Positions 6,774 through 13,032 of a DNA stretch of 43,995 nt are shown here, piece after piece. The notes beneath the pieces were generated by a model, which made no database searches, was not told where the DNA came from, and was given only the letters and a program-made list of their open reading frames with translations. How positions within the stretch are numbered: position 1 is the first letter of the stretch; the number at the start of each line of letters is the position of its first letter. This DNA comes from Candidatus Woesearchaeota archaeon (GTDB lineage: Archaea > Nanobdellota > Nanobdellia > Woesearchaeales > UBA11576), in NCBI GenBank assembly GCA_018668595.1, contig JABJCP010000016.1, forward strand, positions 1-43,995, given 5' to 3'. The translations under genes were made by a program, and so were the position numbers.

Positions 6774-8057
6774 ATGTCAAAAGATAATAAAGAAAAAAAA
6801 GGTAAAAAAGGTGGTTATAAAAAATTTAATTTTGCATTACTGGCGAGTCTAGCAACTTTAGGTGCTGGTGCAACAATGGGATATCTTGCTGGAACAAGAA
6901 GAGAACAATATGTTCCTAACGATTCTGATGATTTTAATATTAAAAAAGAAGAAAAACCAGGAACTTTTTTTCATGTTGAAAAAAAAGAAAAACCTGGAAC
7001 AAATTTTTGTGATCCAATAACTGGAAAACTTGAAACATTTCTTGATGATCTAAAAAGAGAAGAAGAAGTTCCATTCTTTCTGGGCACAACAAACGATCCT
7101 GATTATTTAGATCTTATTGCGATTCCAATAAGAGAGTTTCGTGAGGAACTTATGAATCCCAGCTATGTTAAAATAAAAAAAAATGAATTATATTATCGGA
7201 AAATAGAAAAAAATCTAATTAACAGACTTATTGATAAAGATCCTGTTCTACAACCAAGATGTATTGATAAAGATCCTGTTCTACAACCAAGATGTATTGA
7301 TAAAGATCCTGTTGAACACAGACTTATTGAGAATGAACAAATTAATAGTATTATTGGATCAGATAAATATGAACTAAATGGTTCTTTAGAAGATTCGCTT
7401 AGACGTGGAAAAAAAGATGTTAGTTTTGGATTTAAAGAGTCATTACTGAGGGATCTTGCATCTTGTTTTACTAGTGCAGAATCAACACCTTTACTTTGTA
7501 CAGTATTTGGTCCAAAAGCTAAAGTTCGTCGTGAAACTGATAAAACAGGTAGAAAACATTATCGTTATACTGCTACGACAGGCGCTATGGGTGTTTGGGT
7601 TTCTGAACGTAATGCAAGAACCAGATGTTTAGAACAAGCTCATCTCAATGCAGAGGTTCAGCGTGCACAAGATGCGCAGGATGCATTGTTTGCAGTTAAT
7701 AGTTATTTCACATCTAATAATTTAGGTGCAGTTAGTTACGATGATATGATGAAACTTGCAAATGCACAATTAGAAAGAGCTGCACTTAGAACTTCTGATG
7801 ATCAAACAAGAAAAGATTGTGTTCTTGATAAATTAGTTTCTAAATATGGTGTGCCCAATGGTATGACTCAAGAAACAGATGCAAAAGGAGTTACAAGATT
7901 TAGAAGTTTTCCACTTCCAAAAACTCCGGGAGTTTGGGTTTCTTCAGACGCTGTTTATCTTAAACTTTTAGAAAAAGATAGAGCATCTGCAAATGCGGAA
8001 TCTTTGAGAAAGTTATCAACTAAATCTAGACATGATAAGCTAAAACAGTATATCTAA
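6774..8057 (+). CDS. Membrane-anchored protein with duplicated C-terminal domain
   Basis: A 427-residue protein of no recognised family, first gene of the accessory operon. The N-terminus is very basic (residues 1-18), followed by one hydrophobic helix (about 20-40), predicting an N-in membrane anchor with the rest outside. Short repeats follow: two EKPGT units (60-76) and an 11-residue unit IDKDPVLQPRC present twice exactly (153-174) with a third partial copy (175-184). Residues about 246-294 and 359-409 are a diverged internal duplication: each has an ETD..G...R strand, then GVWVS, a helix, and the ending NAE. Cysteines at 79, 163, 174, 231, 242, 285 and 349 could form disulfides if exported. 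GAGGTG upstream supports the start. Function unknown. Confidence 0.75.
   Translation: MSKDNKEKKGKKGGYKKFNFALLASLATLGAGATMGYLAGTRREQYVPNDSDDFNIKKEEKPGTFFHVEKKEKPGTNFCDPITGKLETFLDDLKREEEVPFFLGTTNDPDYLDLIAIPIREFREELMNPSYVKIKKNELYYRKIEKNLINRLIDKDPVLQPRCIDKDPVLQPRCIDKDPVEHRLIENEQINSIIGSDKYELNGSLEDSLRRGKKDVSFGFKESLLRDLASCFTSAESTPLLCTVFGPKAKVRRETDKTGRKHYRYTATTGAMGVWVSERNARTRCLEQAHLNAEVQRAQDAQDALFAVNSYFTSNNLGAVSYDDMMKLANAQLERAALRTSDDQTRKDCVLDKLVSKYGVPNGMTQETDAKGVTRFRSFPLPKTPGVWVSSDAVYLKLLEKDRASANAESLRKLSTKSRHDKLKQYI
7230..7325 (+). repeat. 33-bp in-frame tandem repeat
   Basis: Two identical 33-bp units (7230-7262 and 7263-7295) and a truncated third (from 7296) encode IDKDPVLQPRC, IDKDPVLQPRC and IDKDPVEHRL. 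Exact identity at DNA level points to recent duplication or slippage. Copy number may vary between strains. Confidence 0.9.
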
Positions 8058-8065
8058 TTTTTTTT
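8058..8065 (+). terminator. T-run after the first operon gene
   Basis: Eight Ts follow the stop codon of the 427-residue gene immediately. Oligo-T runs are sufficient for termination in archaea, so this may reduce transcription of the downstream genes. Similar runs follow the genes ending at 8964 (ten Ts) and 12159 (eight Ts at 12173-12180). Confidence 0.35.
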
Positions 8066-8111
8066 AACTTTTATTATTAAAAAATAATATTCAAAAAATA
8101 AACAAACAAAA

Positions 8112-8546
8112 ATGAACCACGCCCAAGCTTTAAATTTAATTCAAGAAAATCTCGACGATGTCGTGACTTATCTAGAGGAGCTTGGACCAAAAATTGATAA
8201 ATTAAATTTTCGAACCGACGTGACTGTTATGTCTGTCTGTGTTTTTTTAGATCAAACCGCATCACAGGCGAGAATTGTTTACGGTGTTTTAGCTTATGAA
8301 GACCCTCGTGCAATGAATTACTCATCTGGAACTTTAGGTTCTAATTATTTTAGACGAGTTTTAGACGAGGTTGAACCAGGCCAGAGATTACATTTATGCG
8401 CTCGCACTTATTTGCGGAATTATGCAGACTTTGCTGACATGTTAACACTTGACGTGTTAAAAATCATGAAGGAAGCCAGAGTCTTGCATCAATCATCTAC
8501 AAATCAAAATCAAGATTATCAATCTGCAGAAACTGCTGCAGCTTAA
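8112..8546 (+). CDS. Small cytoplasmic protein, unknown (144 aa)
   Basis: A 144-residue acidic protein with no signal peptide or membrane helix. It opens with a helical segment (residues 1-33). A mixed strand/helix part follows: SVCVFLDQTASQARIVYGVL, then RRVLDEVEPGQRLHLCARTY, then a helix with LTLDVLKIMKEA. The tail is Q/N/A-rich. The strand order loosely recalls the JAMM-like proteins encoded at 9023 and 11677 (a GVFL-type strand, a Gly turn, then an HLxxR strand), but the resemblance is weak. Unlike its neighbours it has no GAGG ribosome site before the ATG. Start at 8112 is the only good ATG. Function unknown. Confidence 0.65.
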   Translation: MNHAQALNLIQENLDDVVTYLEELGPKIDKLNFRTDVTVMSVCVFLDQTASQARIVYGVLAYEDPRAMNYSSGTLGSNYFRRVLDEVEPGQRLHLCARTYLRNYADFADMLTLDVLKIMKEARVLHQSSTNQNQDYQSAETAAA

Positions 8547-8562
8547 ACGAGGAAAAATAAAA

Positions 8563-8964
8563 ATGATGTACAAAAATTTTATGGGATTCACAGTATTGAT
8601 TGCTAGTGTAGCTGCAGTTTTATCGAGTGGGTGTATTCCTAAACCTCAACTTTTGAAGGGTGAAGCAGTGATTAGTGTTGGTAGTTATGATCGTAGCAAT
8701 GGAACAACTACTGATTACAAAATGACGGATAGTGCAATAAGGGGATTAATGGCTGTAACAGGAATTCTCCAAGGAGATGTTTATGTTAATTGTAGTGATG
8801 GAGATTTTTCAGGAGCTTTTATAGGTAATGAAATTGGAAGTCCTGAGTTTTATAATGCATATACTTTTGCAGACGCTGATGGAAATGGAATTGTTGATAC
8901 TTCTGAAGTTGAAAGTGCTATAGATAGAGCAGTACGACAACATTGTGATCAGAAAAGTAAATAA
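8563..8964 (+). CDS. Lipoprotein with an EF-hand loop (133 aa)
   Basis: The N-terminus is a lipoprotein-type signal: MMYKNF, a hydrophobic stretch, then LSSGC with the lipid-acceptor cysteine at 24. The mature part therefore should face outward, tethered to the membrane. Near the C-terminus, residues 104-115 read DADGNGIVDTSE, a complete 12-residue EF-hand calcium loop (D104, D106, N108, D112, E115), followed by a helix VESAIDRAVRQ. Only one loop is visible. Two further cysteines (77 and 128) could pair. ACGAGG lies 11-12 bases upstream of the ATG. The overall family is not recognised; lipoprotein and calcium-loop calls rest on visible motifs. Confidence 0.75.
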   Translation: MMYKNFMGFTVLIASVAAVLSSGCIPKPQLLKGEAVISVGSYDRSNGTTTDYKMTDSAIRGLMAVTGILQGDVYVNCSDGDFSGAFIGNEIGSPEFYNAYTFADADGNGIVDTSEVESAIDRAVRQHCDQKSK

Positions 8965-9022
8965 TTTTTTTTTTAAAAATATTTTCAAAATAAAAATCAA
9001 ATAAAACTGAGGTAAAAATAAA

Positions 9023-9394
9023 ATGTCAAAACCATTTACATTAAATCTTTGCATTAAAGATATAGTAACTGAATTAACTAGAGATGCTCCTGATGATAAA
9101 CATCTTCGCGCAGGTTTTTTAACTGGAGAAGGTAATGTTATCGACGGCGTTGTTGTTCCTGATCAAGTTTCTTCAACTGCATATATTCAGTTAGATATGG
9201 GTCAAGCAATTATTGATTTAAAGCACAAAGGAATTAAAATCATTGGTCTTGTTCAATATAATGGTATGTTTCCTGCTTTTGAAAGTGCTGCAACTCAACA
9301 AACTAGAGTTATAATGTCTGGTTTAACTGGTAATGATACGTATGGTTTGATTGTTAATATGCGAGGAGAAACTTACAGATTAGATAAAATTTAA
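9023..9394 (+). CDS. JAMM/MPN-like protein lacking the metal motif (123 aa)
   Basis: A 123-residue soluble protein whose strand pattern resembles a JAB1/MPN/Mov34 domain: RAGFLTGEGNVIDGVVVPD (about 29-47), a helix QAIIDLKHKG, then IKIIGLVQYNG, then a turn region, then TYGLIVNMRGE. In active JAMM proteases the third element would carry HxHP and a later SxxD; here it reads VQYNGMFP, so the zinc ligands are missing. It aligns along its length with the protein encoded at 11677, so the two are paralogues. GAGG ribosome site with an A-rich spacer precedes the ATG. The fold assignment is inference from pattern; a structural or binding role rather than a peptidase is expected. Confidence 0.7.
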   Translation: MSKPFTLNLCIKDIVTELTRDAPDDKHLRAGFLTGEGNVIDGVVVPDQVSSTAYIQLDMGQAIIDLKHKGIKIIGLVQYNGMFPAFESAATQQTRVIMSGLTGNDTYGLIVNMRGETYRLDKI

Positions 9395-9419
9395 TTAAAA
9401 TTAATTGAGGTAAAATAAA

Positions 9420-9716
9420 ATGAATAAAGATGTAACACAATTTTTAGATGAACTACAACCTGAACTATCTGAAGAACGACCTAGTGGCGATACTGATGAT
9501 TTAACTGTGCGTTTAGATCTTGAATCAAGAAATCTTACAAGTTTTTTAGCTGGAAAACAAGATAAAAGATTATCTTATTTGACAGGTTTTGAAAGAGCAT
9601 TAGGACGTATTCCTTTGTTTGGTTCTACATTACAAAGTTATGCTTTTAAAACTCGTGCAACAAAAGTTATGGCTCAAGATTATGATCAAAGATATGGTTG
9701 TTTATTGAATAGATAA
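9420..9716 (+). CDS. Small protein with the RIP-FG C-terminal module (98 aa)
   Basis: A 98-residue soluble protein. The first 50 residues are polar and acidic. Residues 52-97 form a module shared with the proteins at 11311 and 12214: GFERALGRIPLFG, then a helix LQSYAFKTRATKVM, then DYDQRYGCLL. Against the 12214 protein the matches are F-ER-LGRIP--G--L---A-K-R--KVM--DY---RY--LL. The module looks like a short helix, a Pro/Gly turn and a basic amphipathic helix. It sits at the C-terminus in all three, as expected of a docking or sorting tag. Ribosome site GAGGTAAAATAAA precedes the ATG. Function unknown. Confidence 0.7.
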   Translation: MNKDVTQFLDELQPELSEERPSGDTDDLTVRLDLESRNLTSFLAGKQDKRLSYLTGFERALGRIPLFGSTLQSYAFKTRATKVMAQDYDQRYGCLLNR

Positions 9717-9746
9717 TTTAAAAATAAAACAAAGAGGTAAAATAAA

Positions 9747-10286
9747 ATGAATTATGATGAAAATGCAAAACATGCTGCAATTACAGGAGGCGTTGTAGTT
9801 GGTGCTTTAACAATTGCAAGTGTAGCTTTTTTAGTATATAATGCGCCTGCTGAAGAAGAGCTTAGAGCTGATGTTCATCAAGCTGCACAATCGCAAGGTC
9901 AATTAGATTATGATTGCGGTAGAGATACATCTTGTGCTATTACTGCACCTGATGATACAACTCTTACTGTCGAGATGAATCCATCTTTGGATGTGGGATT
10001 TAAAAAACCAAAAATCTCTAAAAAATTACTAACTCTTCGTGGAGCAGCAGGATCAGTTTTTGGTCGTGCAACTGTAAGAGATGTTTTAGTAGACATTGGC
10101 GCTGATGGTGTTGATTGTAAAGATTATCTTTTTACAAGAACAAGGAAAGGAACTAGTATTGACGGAGAGCTAATTCATTCAAGCGAAGCAAAGAGTATTT
10201 GTGATTTTGGAACAGATACGATTAATAGAGTTAGAACAACATATAATCGAACTATTGACGTAGTTCATGATGAATATAAACTATAA
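9747..10286 (+). CDS. N-terminally anchored extracytoplasmic protein (179 aa)
   Basis: A 179-residue protein with one hydrophobic helix at about 10-32 (ITGGVVVGALTIASVAFLVY). There is no obvious cleavage site, so it is probably an uncleaved N-terminal anchor. The remaining 145 residues contain four cysteines (57, 63, 124, 152), a number compatible with two disulfide bonds outside the cell. Segments such as DDTTLTVEMNPSLDVGF look like beta strands. No family is recognised. It is preceded by AGAGGTAAAATAAA and sits between the 98-residue module protein and a soluble beta-rich protein, all on one strand with gaps near 30 bp. Confidence 0.7.
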   Translation: MNYDENAKHAAITGGVVVGALTIASVAFLVYNAPAEEELRADVHQAAQSQGQLDYDCGRDTSCAITAPDDTTLTVEMNPSLDVGFKKPKISKKLLTLRGAAGSVFGRATVRDVLVDIGADGVDCKDYLFTRTRKGTSIDGELIHSSEAKSICDFGTDTINRVRTTYNRTIDVVHDEYKL

Positions 10287-10314
10287 ATTAAACAAATTAA
10301 CGAGGTAAATAAAA

Positions 10315-10812
10315 ATGAAAAATGAAACTAATTTTGTAAACGATGTTTATGTTTTAAAAAACAAAAATGGAAAACTAGCGGTCGGTTCTAAACTAGAGCA
10401 AGGCTTAAGTTCAGTTTCAGTAACTGAAAAAAATTCATATCCTGGAATGGATCCTTTAGTAGATTATGCTGCTACTGTAGAAGTCGATGTTGCTTGTGTT
10501 GTTTATGACGAAAAAAGAGTTAGACCTTCGGGAGATGTTTTCATTACTACTCTTGTTAGAGAAGATGATCATCGAGTTATAGTAAAAACTGATGAAGATC
10601 TTTTTAACAAAGTTGTAAAAAGCGCACAAACTTTACTTGAGAAAGAAAAAGAAAGACTAGGAGTTTTAGGAGTTGATTCTTTGATTGCAGTTGTTGATTT
10701 AGATAGTTTGAGTCATAGCATCACAATGGAAGGTACTTGCCAAGATGTTGGTGTTGATTTTACTTACAAAGGTTCGGCTAAAGTTTACTTAGCAAGAATG
10801 GAAGGTAATTAA
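10315..10812 (+). CDS. Soluble beta-rich protein, unknown (165 aa)
   Basis: A 165-residue protein with alternating hydrophobic residues typical of beta strands (YAATVEVDVACVVYDEKRV; DVFITTLVREDDHRVIVKT). One long helix lies at about 103-120 (FNKVVKSAQTLLEKEKERL), and a C-terminal strand pair follows (GVDFTYKGSAKVYLARMEG). No signal, membrane helix or known motif is seen. Its stop is one base before the next ATG, and the ribosome site of that lipoprotein gene (GAAGGT) lies inside its last codons, so the two are translationally close. Function unknown. Confidence 0.65.
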   Translation: MKNETNFVNDVYVLKNKNGKLAVGSKLEQGLSSVSVTEKNSYPGMDPLVDYAATVEVDVACVVYDEKRVRPSGDVFITTLVREDDHRVIVKTDEDLFNKVVKSAQTLLEKEKERLGVLGVDSLIAVVDLDSLSHSITMEGTCQDVGVDFTYKGSAKVYLARMEGN

Positions 10813-10813
10813 A

Positions 10814-11260
10814 ATGAAAACTGCAATTATTTTAACAACTTTGGCGGCGTTTCTTGCAACTGCAGGATGTGCTGCTCCTAAGGATGGTACTGATTTAGAA
10901 ACAGAAGAATTTGTTCAAGAATCTGGTAATTTAGACAATTATATTTGTTATAGTTCTAGTCCTCTTGATTCAGAAAGGGTTCTTTGCAAGGTTACATTTA
11001 CAGGTAGTGATGGAACACAGAAAATATTAGCCTATGCACCGTCTAGATTTTCAACTAGAGATTCTCTTAACGAACTAGAAACAATTTCAAAGTATGAAGG
11101 TAGAGAAGTAATTTCTTTTAATCGTTTGAAAGAATCTGGAGATGTTAGTGCCTGTAGTTTTCCTAATTTAAGAGAAACAAATATTTGTACAGGAGATGAA
11201 AAAGTAATTGAGAATGTAGCTGGAGTTATGCTTGCTATTGGTGCAGATTACAATTTATAA
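10814..11260 (+). CDS. Lipoprotein, unknown (148 aa)
   Basis: The N-terminus MKTAIILTTLAAFLATAGC is a compact lipoprotein signal with lipobox ATAGC (lipidated cysteine 19). An acidic linker (about 22-40) leads to a small domain with four cysteines (45, 58, 114, 125) that could form two disulfides outside the membrane. Start position is one base past the preceding gene. No homologous family is recognised. It differs from the lipoprotein at 8563 in having no EF-hand loop, but its size and placement in the operon are similar, so both may display partners on the cell surface. Confidence 0.72.
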   Translation: MKTAIILTTLAAFLATAGCAAPKDGTDLETEEFVQESGNLDNYICYSSSPLDSERVLCKVTFTGSDGTQKILAYAPSRFSTRDSLNELETISKYEGREVISFNRLKESGDVSACSFPNLRETNICTGDEKVIENVAGVMLAIGADYNL

Positions 11261-11310
11261 TTAAATTAAAATAGAATAATAATTAAAACAAAATAATGAG
11301 GAAAATTAAA

Positions 11311-11646
11311 ATGAAATTATATTCGAATGAAGGATTATTAGGACATGCAACAAAAGCTGTTGCTAGAAAGCATTCTTTTTATACTTATAAAAATCCGTCA
11401 CAAATTTGTAAAGGAATAGAAATGATGATTGCAGCTATTGATTGTGCAGTTAATAGTGAGGTCAATCCACGTCCACTTACTGAAGTGGGTCATGGATTAA
11501 TTCCTTATAGTGCGGGTGAATATTTGTTAAGAGCAGTTCCTTTTGTTGGTGGTGAATTGAGAGATTCAGCTTATACAAACAGGATTAACAGACTAAAAGG
11601 AATAGTTCAGGACAAAAGAATGGAAAAAACTAGGAGTTGTTATTAA
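11311..11646 (+). CDS. Small protein with a diverged RVPFVG module (111 aa)
   Basis: The first in-frame ATG (11296) lies inside ATGAGG, which looks like the ribosome site of the next ATG at 11311; the same GAGG-spacer-ATG pattern is used by neighbouring genes, so 11311 is chosen. The 111-residue product has an N-terminal helical part (GLLGHATKAVARKHS; ICKGIEMMIAAIDCAV). Its C-terminal module reads YSAGEYLLRAVPFVGGELRD, then SAYTNRINRLKGI. It matches the modules in the 9420 and 12214 proteins at G-E--L-R-(V/I)P--G--L---AY--R. No signal or membrane segment. Function unknown. Confidence 0.68.
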   Translation: MKLYSNEGLLGHATKAVARKHSFYTYKNPSQICKGIEMMIAAIDCAVNSEVNPRPLTEVGHGLIPYSAGEYLLRAVPFVGGELRDSAYTNRINRLKGIVQDKRMEKTRSCY

Positions 11647-11676
11647 ACTGAAATTTTTAGACGAGGTGAAATAAAA

Positions 11677-12159
11677 ATGAAACAAGATAAAATGAGTTTT
11701 GGAGTTGGTATGAACACGTTAACAGAAAAGTTAACTCAAGGTGATAAAACTAAAGAAGCTTTTGGTCTTTACATTGGTAAGGGTGGTGTTGTCGACGATG
11801 TTTTAGTTGTTGATGAGAGTTATGCTTCTCAAGAGCGAGGAGTAGATGAAATAACGCAGAAAGTTACAGAGCAAGGTAAACAAGTTTTGGGTTTTGTTAG
11901 GTATAAACCAGGTCAAGAAGCGCCTGAAAGTGAACAAGAATCTAGTTTTGGTTCTGATCTTGCAGTAAGATTAGGTAGTGGTGTTAATTGTTTGACTGTT
12001 GATGCTGACGGAGATGTTGTTGGTGTGGGTTTATTTTCAGCAGATCCTTCTGTAAAACTTGATTCTATAATTCAAAGATATGGTGCAGTTAAAGCAGGTG
12101 TGGAAGAATTTTTGGAAGAAGCAAAAGCACACTGCGATGAGATGAAGAAAAGATTTTGA
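11677..12159 (+). CDS. JAMM/MPN-like protein, second copy (160 aa)
   Basis: A 160-residue paralogue of the protein at 9023. AFGLYIGKGGVVDDVLVVDE aligns with its RAGFLTGEGNVIDGVVVPD. The helix ITQKVTEQGKQVLGFVRYKPG follows, where an active JAMM protease would have HxHP; here it is RYKPG, so metal binding is not expected. NCLTVDADGDVVGVGLF corresponds to the last strands. An extra C-terminal helix (about 128-158, ending CDEMKKRF) is unique to this copy. The opening MKQDKMSFGV recurs, as MKQDELKFGV, in the mini-gene at 12949. Ribosome site ACGAGGTGAAATAAAA. Fold call is inference. Confidence 0.7.
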   Translation: MKQDKMSFGVGMNTLTEKLTQGDKTKEAFGLYIGKGGVVDDVLVVDESYASQERGVDEITQKVTEQGKQVLGFVRYKPGQEAPESEQESSFGSDLAVRLGSGVNCLTVDADGDVVGVGLFSADPSVKLDSIIQRYGAVKAGVEEFLEEAKAHCDEMKKRF

Positions 12160-12213
12160 TTATCTGGACTAATTTTTTTTATAATAATTAAAAACAAAAC
12201 GAGGAAATTAAAA

Positions 12214-12921
12214 ATGAAATATGATTTAATTAAACGATTTGGAAGAATTGTCAAAGCGCATTGTGTTCTGTCTGTATCTTTTGAAAGTTATAGTTCAAGT
12301 TATACTAGGGAAGAATTAATGGCTGATTCTGAAACTAGGCAAAAAATGCACGATGCAAGACTTGCTTATGTGGGAAAAAGAGGAATTGGTATTGCTAATG
12401 AAACTCCCAGAGTTCCAAGCGTAGAACTTTTTTTTGATGCTTGTGAAAAATTAATGTCTAAAGATAATCGTTCAGGAGAAAATTTTGGTGGCAGCATGGC
12501 TGTGTACACGATAGAAGAAAAACTTGCGCCAATGGATGTTAAACATAAACTGTATAAGGCAAGAGTTGCTAGTGTTATGGATTCTATGTCTGATGAAGAA
12601 CTTAAAGTGCAGTCTGGCGGTGTACCTGGTAGATTTTTAGGAAAGATTGGAGCATCTCATATTCCTGACTCTTCAACTAAACAGGGAGTGCAGCTTGAAG
12701 ATGCTGTTGGAAAATTAGCAAAACAATTAGATCCTGAGCAGGATTCTCGAGAAAGAATTCATGGATTGGATACTTATAGTTTTGGCGAAAGAATGTTAGG
12801 ACGCATTCCTTTTGTAGGGAGACAATTAAAAAATAATGCATATAAATTTCGTGTTAAAAAAGTTATGCGAGATTATAAAAACAAAAAGAATGAAAGTAGA
12901 TATGATTTTTTATTGGAATAA
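12214..12921 (+). CDS. Three-module protein ending in the RIPFVG motif (235 aa)
   Basis: A 235-residue soluble protein containing three spaced copies of one pattern. Residues 30-54 start YTREELMA and end ARLAYV. Residues 98-122 start YTIEEKLA and end ARVASVM, with identical spacing to the first. Residues 188-218 start YSFGERML and end FRVKKVM, with seven more residues that include GRIPFVG. The last copy is the module shared with the 9420 and 11311 proteins. Linkers are polar with a Gly-rich part (SGGVPGRFLGKIG). It reads as a repeat of short helical docking elements. Ribosome site ACGAGGAAATTAAAA. No enzyme motif seen. Confidence 0.7.
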   Translation: MKYDLIKRFGRIVKAHCVLSVSFESYSSSYTREELMADSETRQKMHDARLAYVGKRGIGIANETPRVPSVELFFDACEKLMSKDNRSGENFGGSMAVYTIEEKLAPMDVKHKLYKARVASVMDSMSDEELKVQSGGVPGRFLGKIGASHIPDSSTKQGVQLEDAVGKLAKQLDPEQDSRERIHGLDTYSFGERMLGRIPFVGRQLKNNAYKFRVKKVMRDYKNKKNESRYDFLLE

Positions 12922-12948
12922 ATTAATTTAATACAAGGTAAATTAAAA

Positions 12949-13032
12949 ATGAAACAAGATGAATTAAAATTTGGAGTGACTCCGAGATTAATTTTTTTAT
13001 TGTTATTCATTCACTTTATATGGTGTGTATAA
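12949..13032 (+). CDS. 27-residue membrane mini-protein
   Basis: ATG at 12949 follows AAGGTAAATTAAAA, a variant of the operon's ribosome-site pattern, and the frame ends TAA at 13030-13032. The product opens MKQDELKFGVTPR, similar to the start of the 11677 protein, then a hydrophobic stretch LIFLLLFIHFIWCV that could insert in the membrane. The next gene begins (TTG) on the very next base. It may be a genuine small membrane protein, a translated leader for the TTG gene, or the relic of a duplicated 11677-type gene. Confidence 0.45.
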   Translation: MKQDELKFGVTPRLIFLLLFIHFIWCV

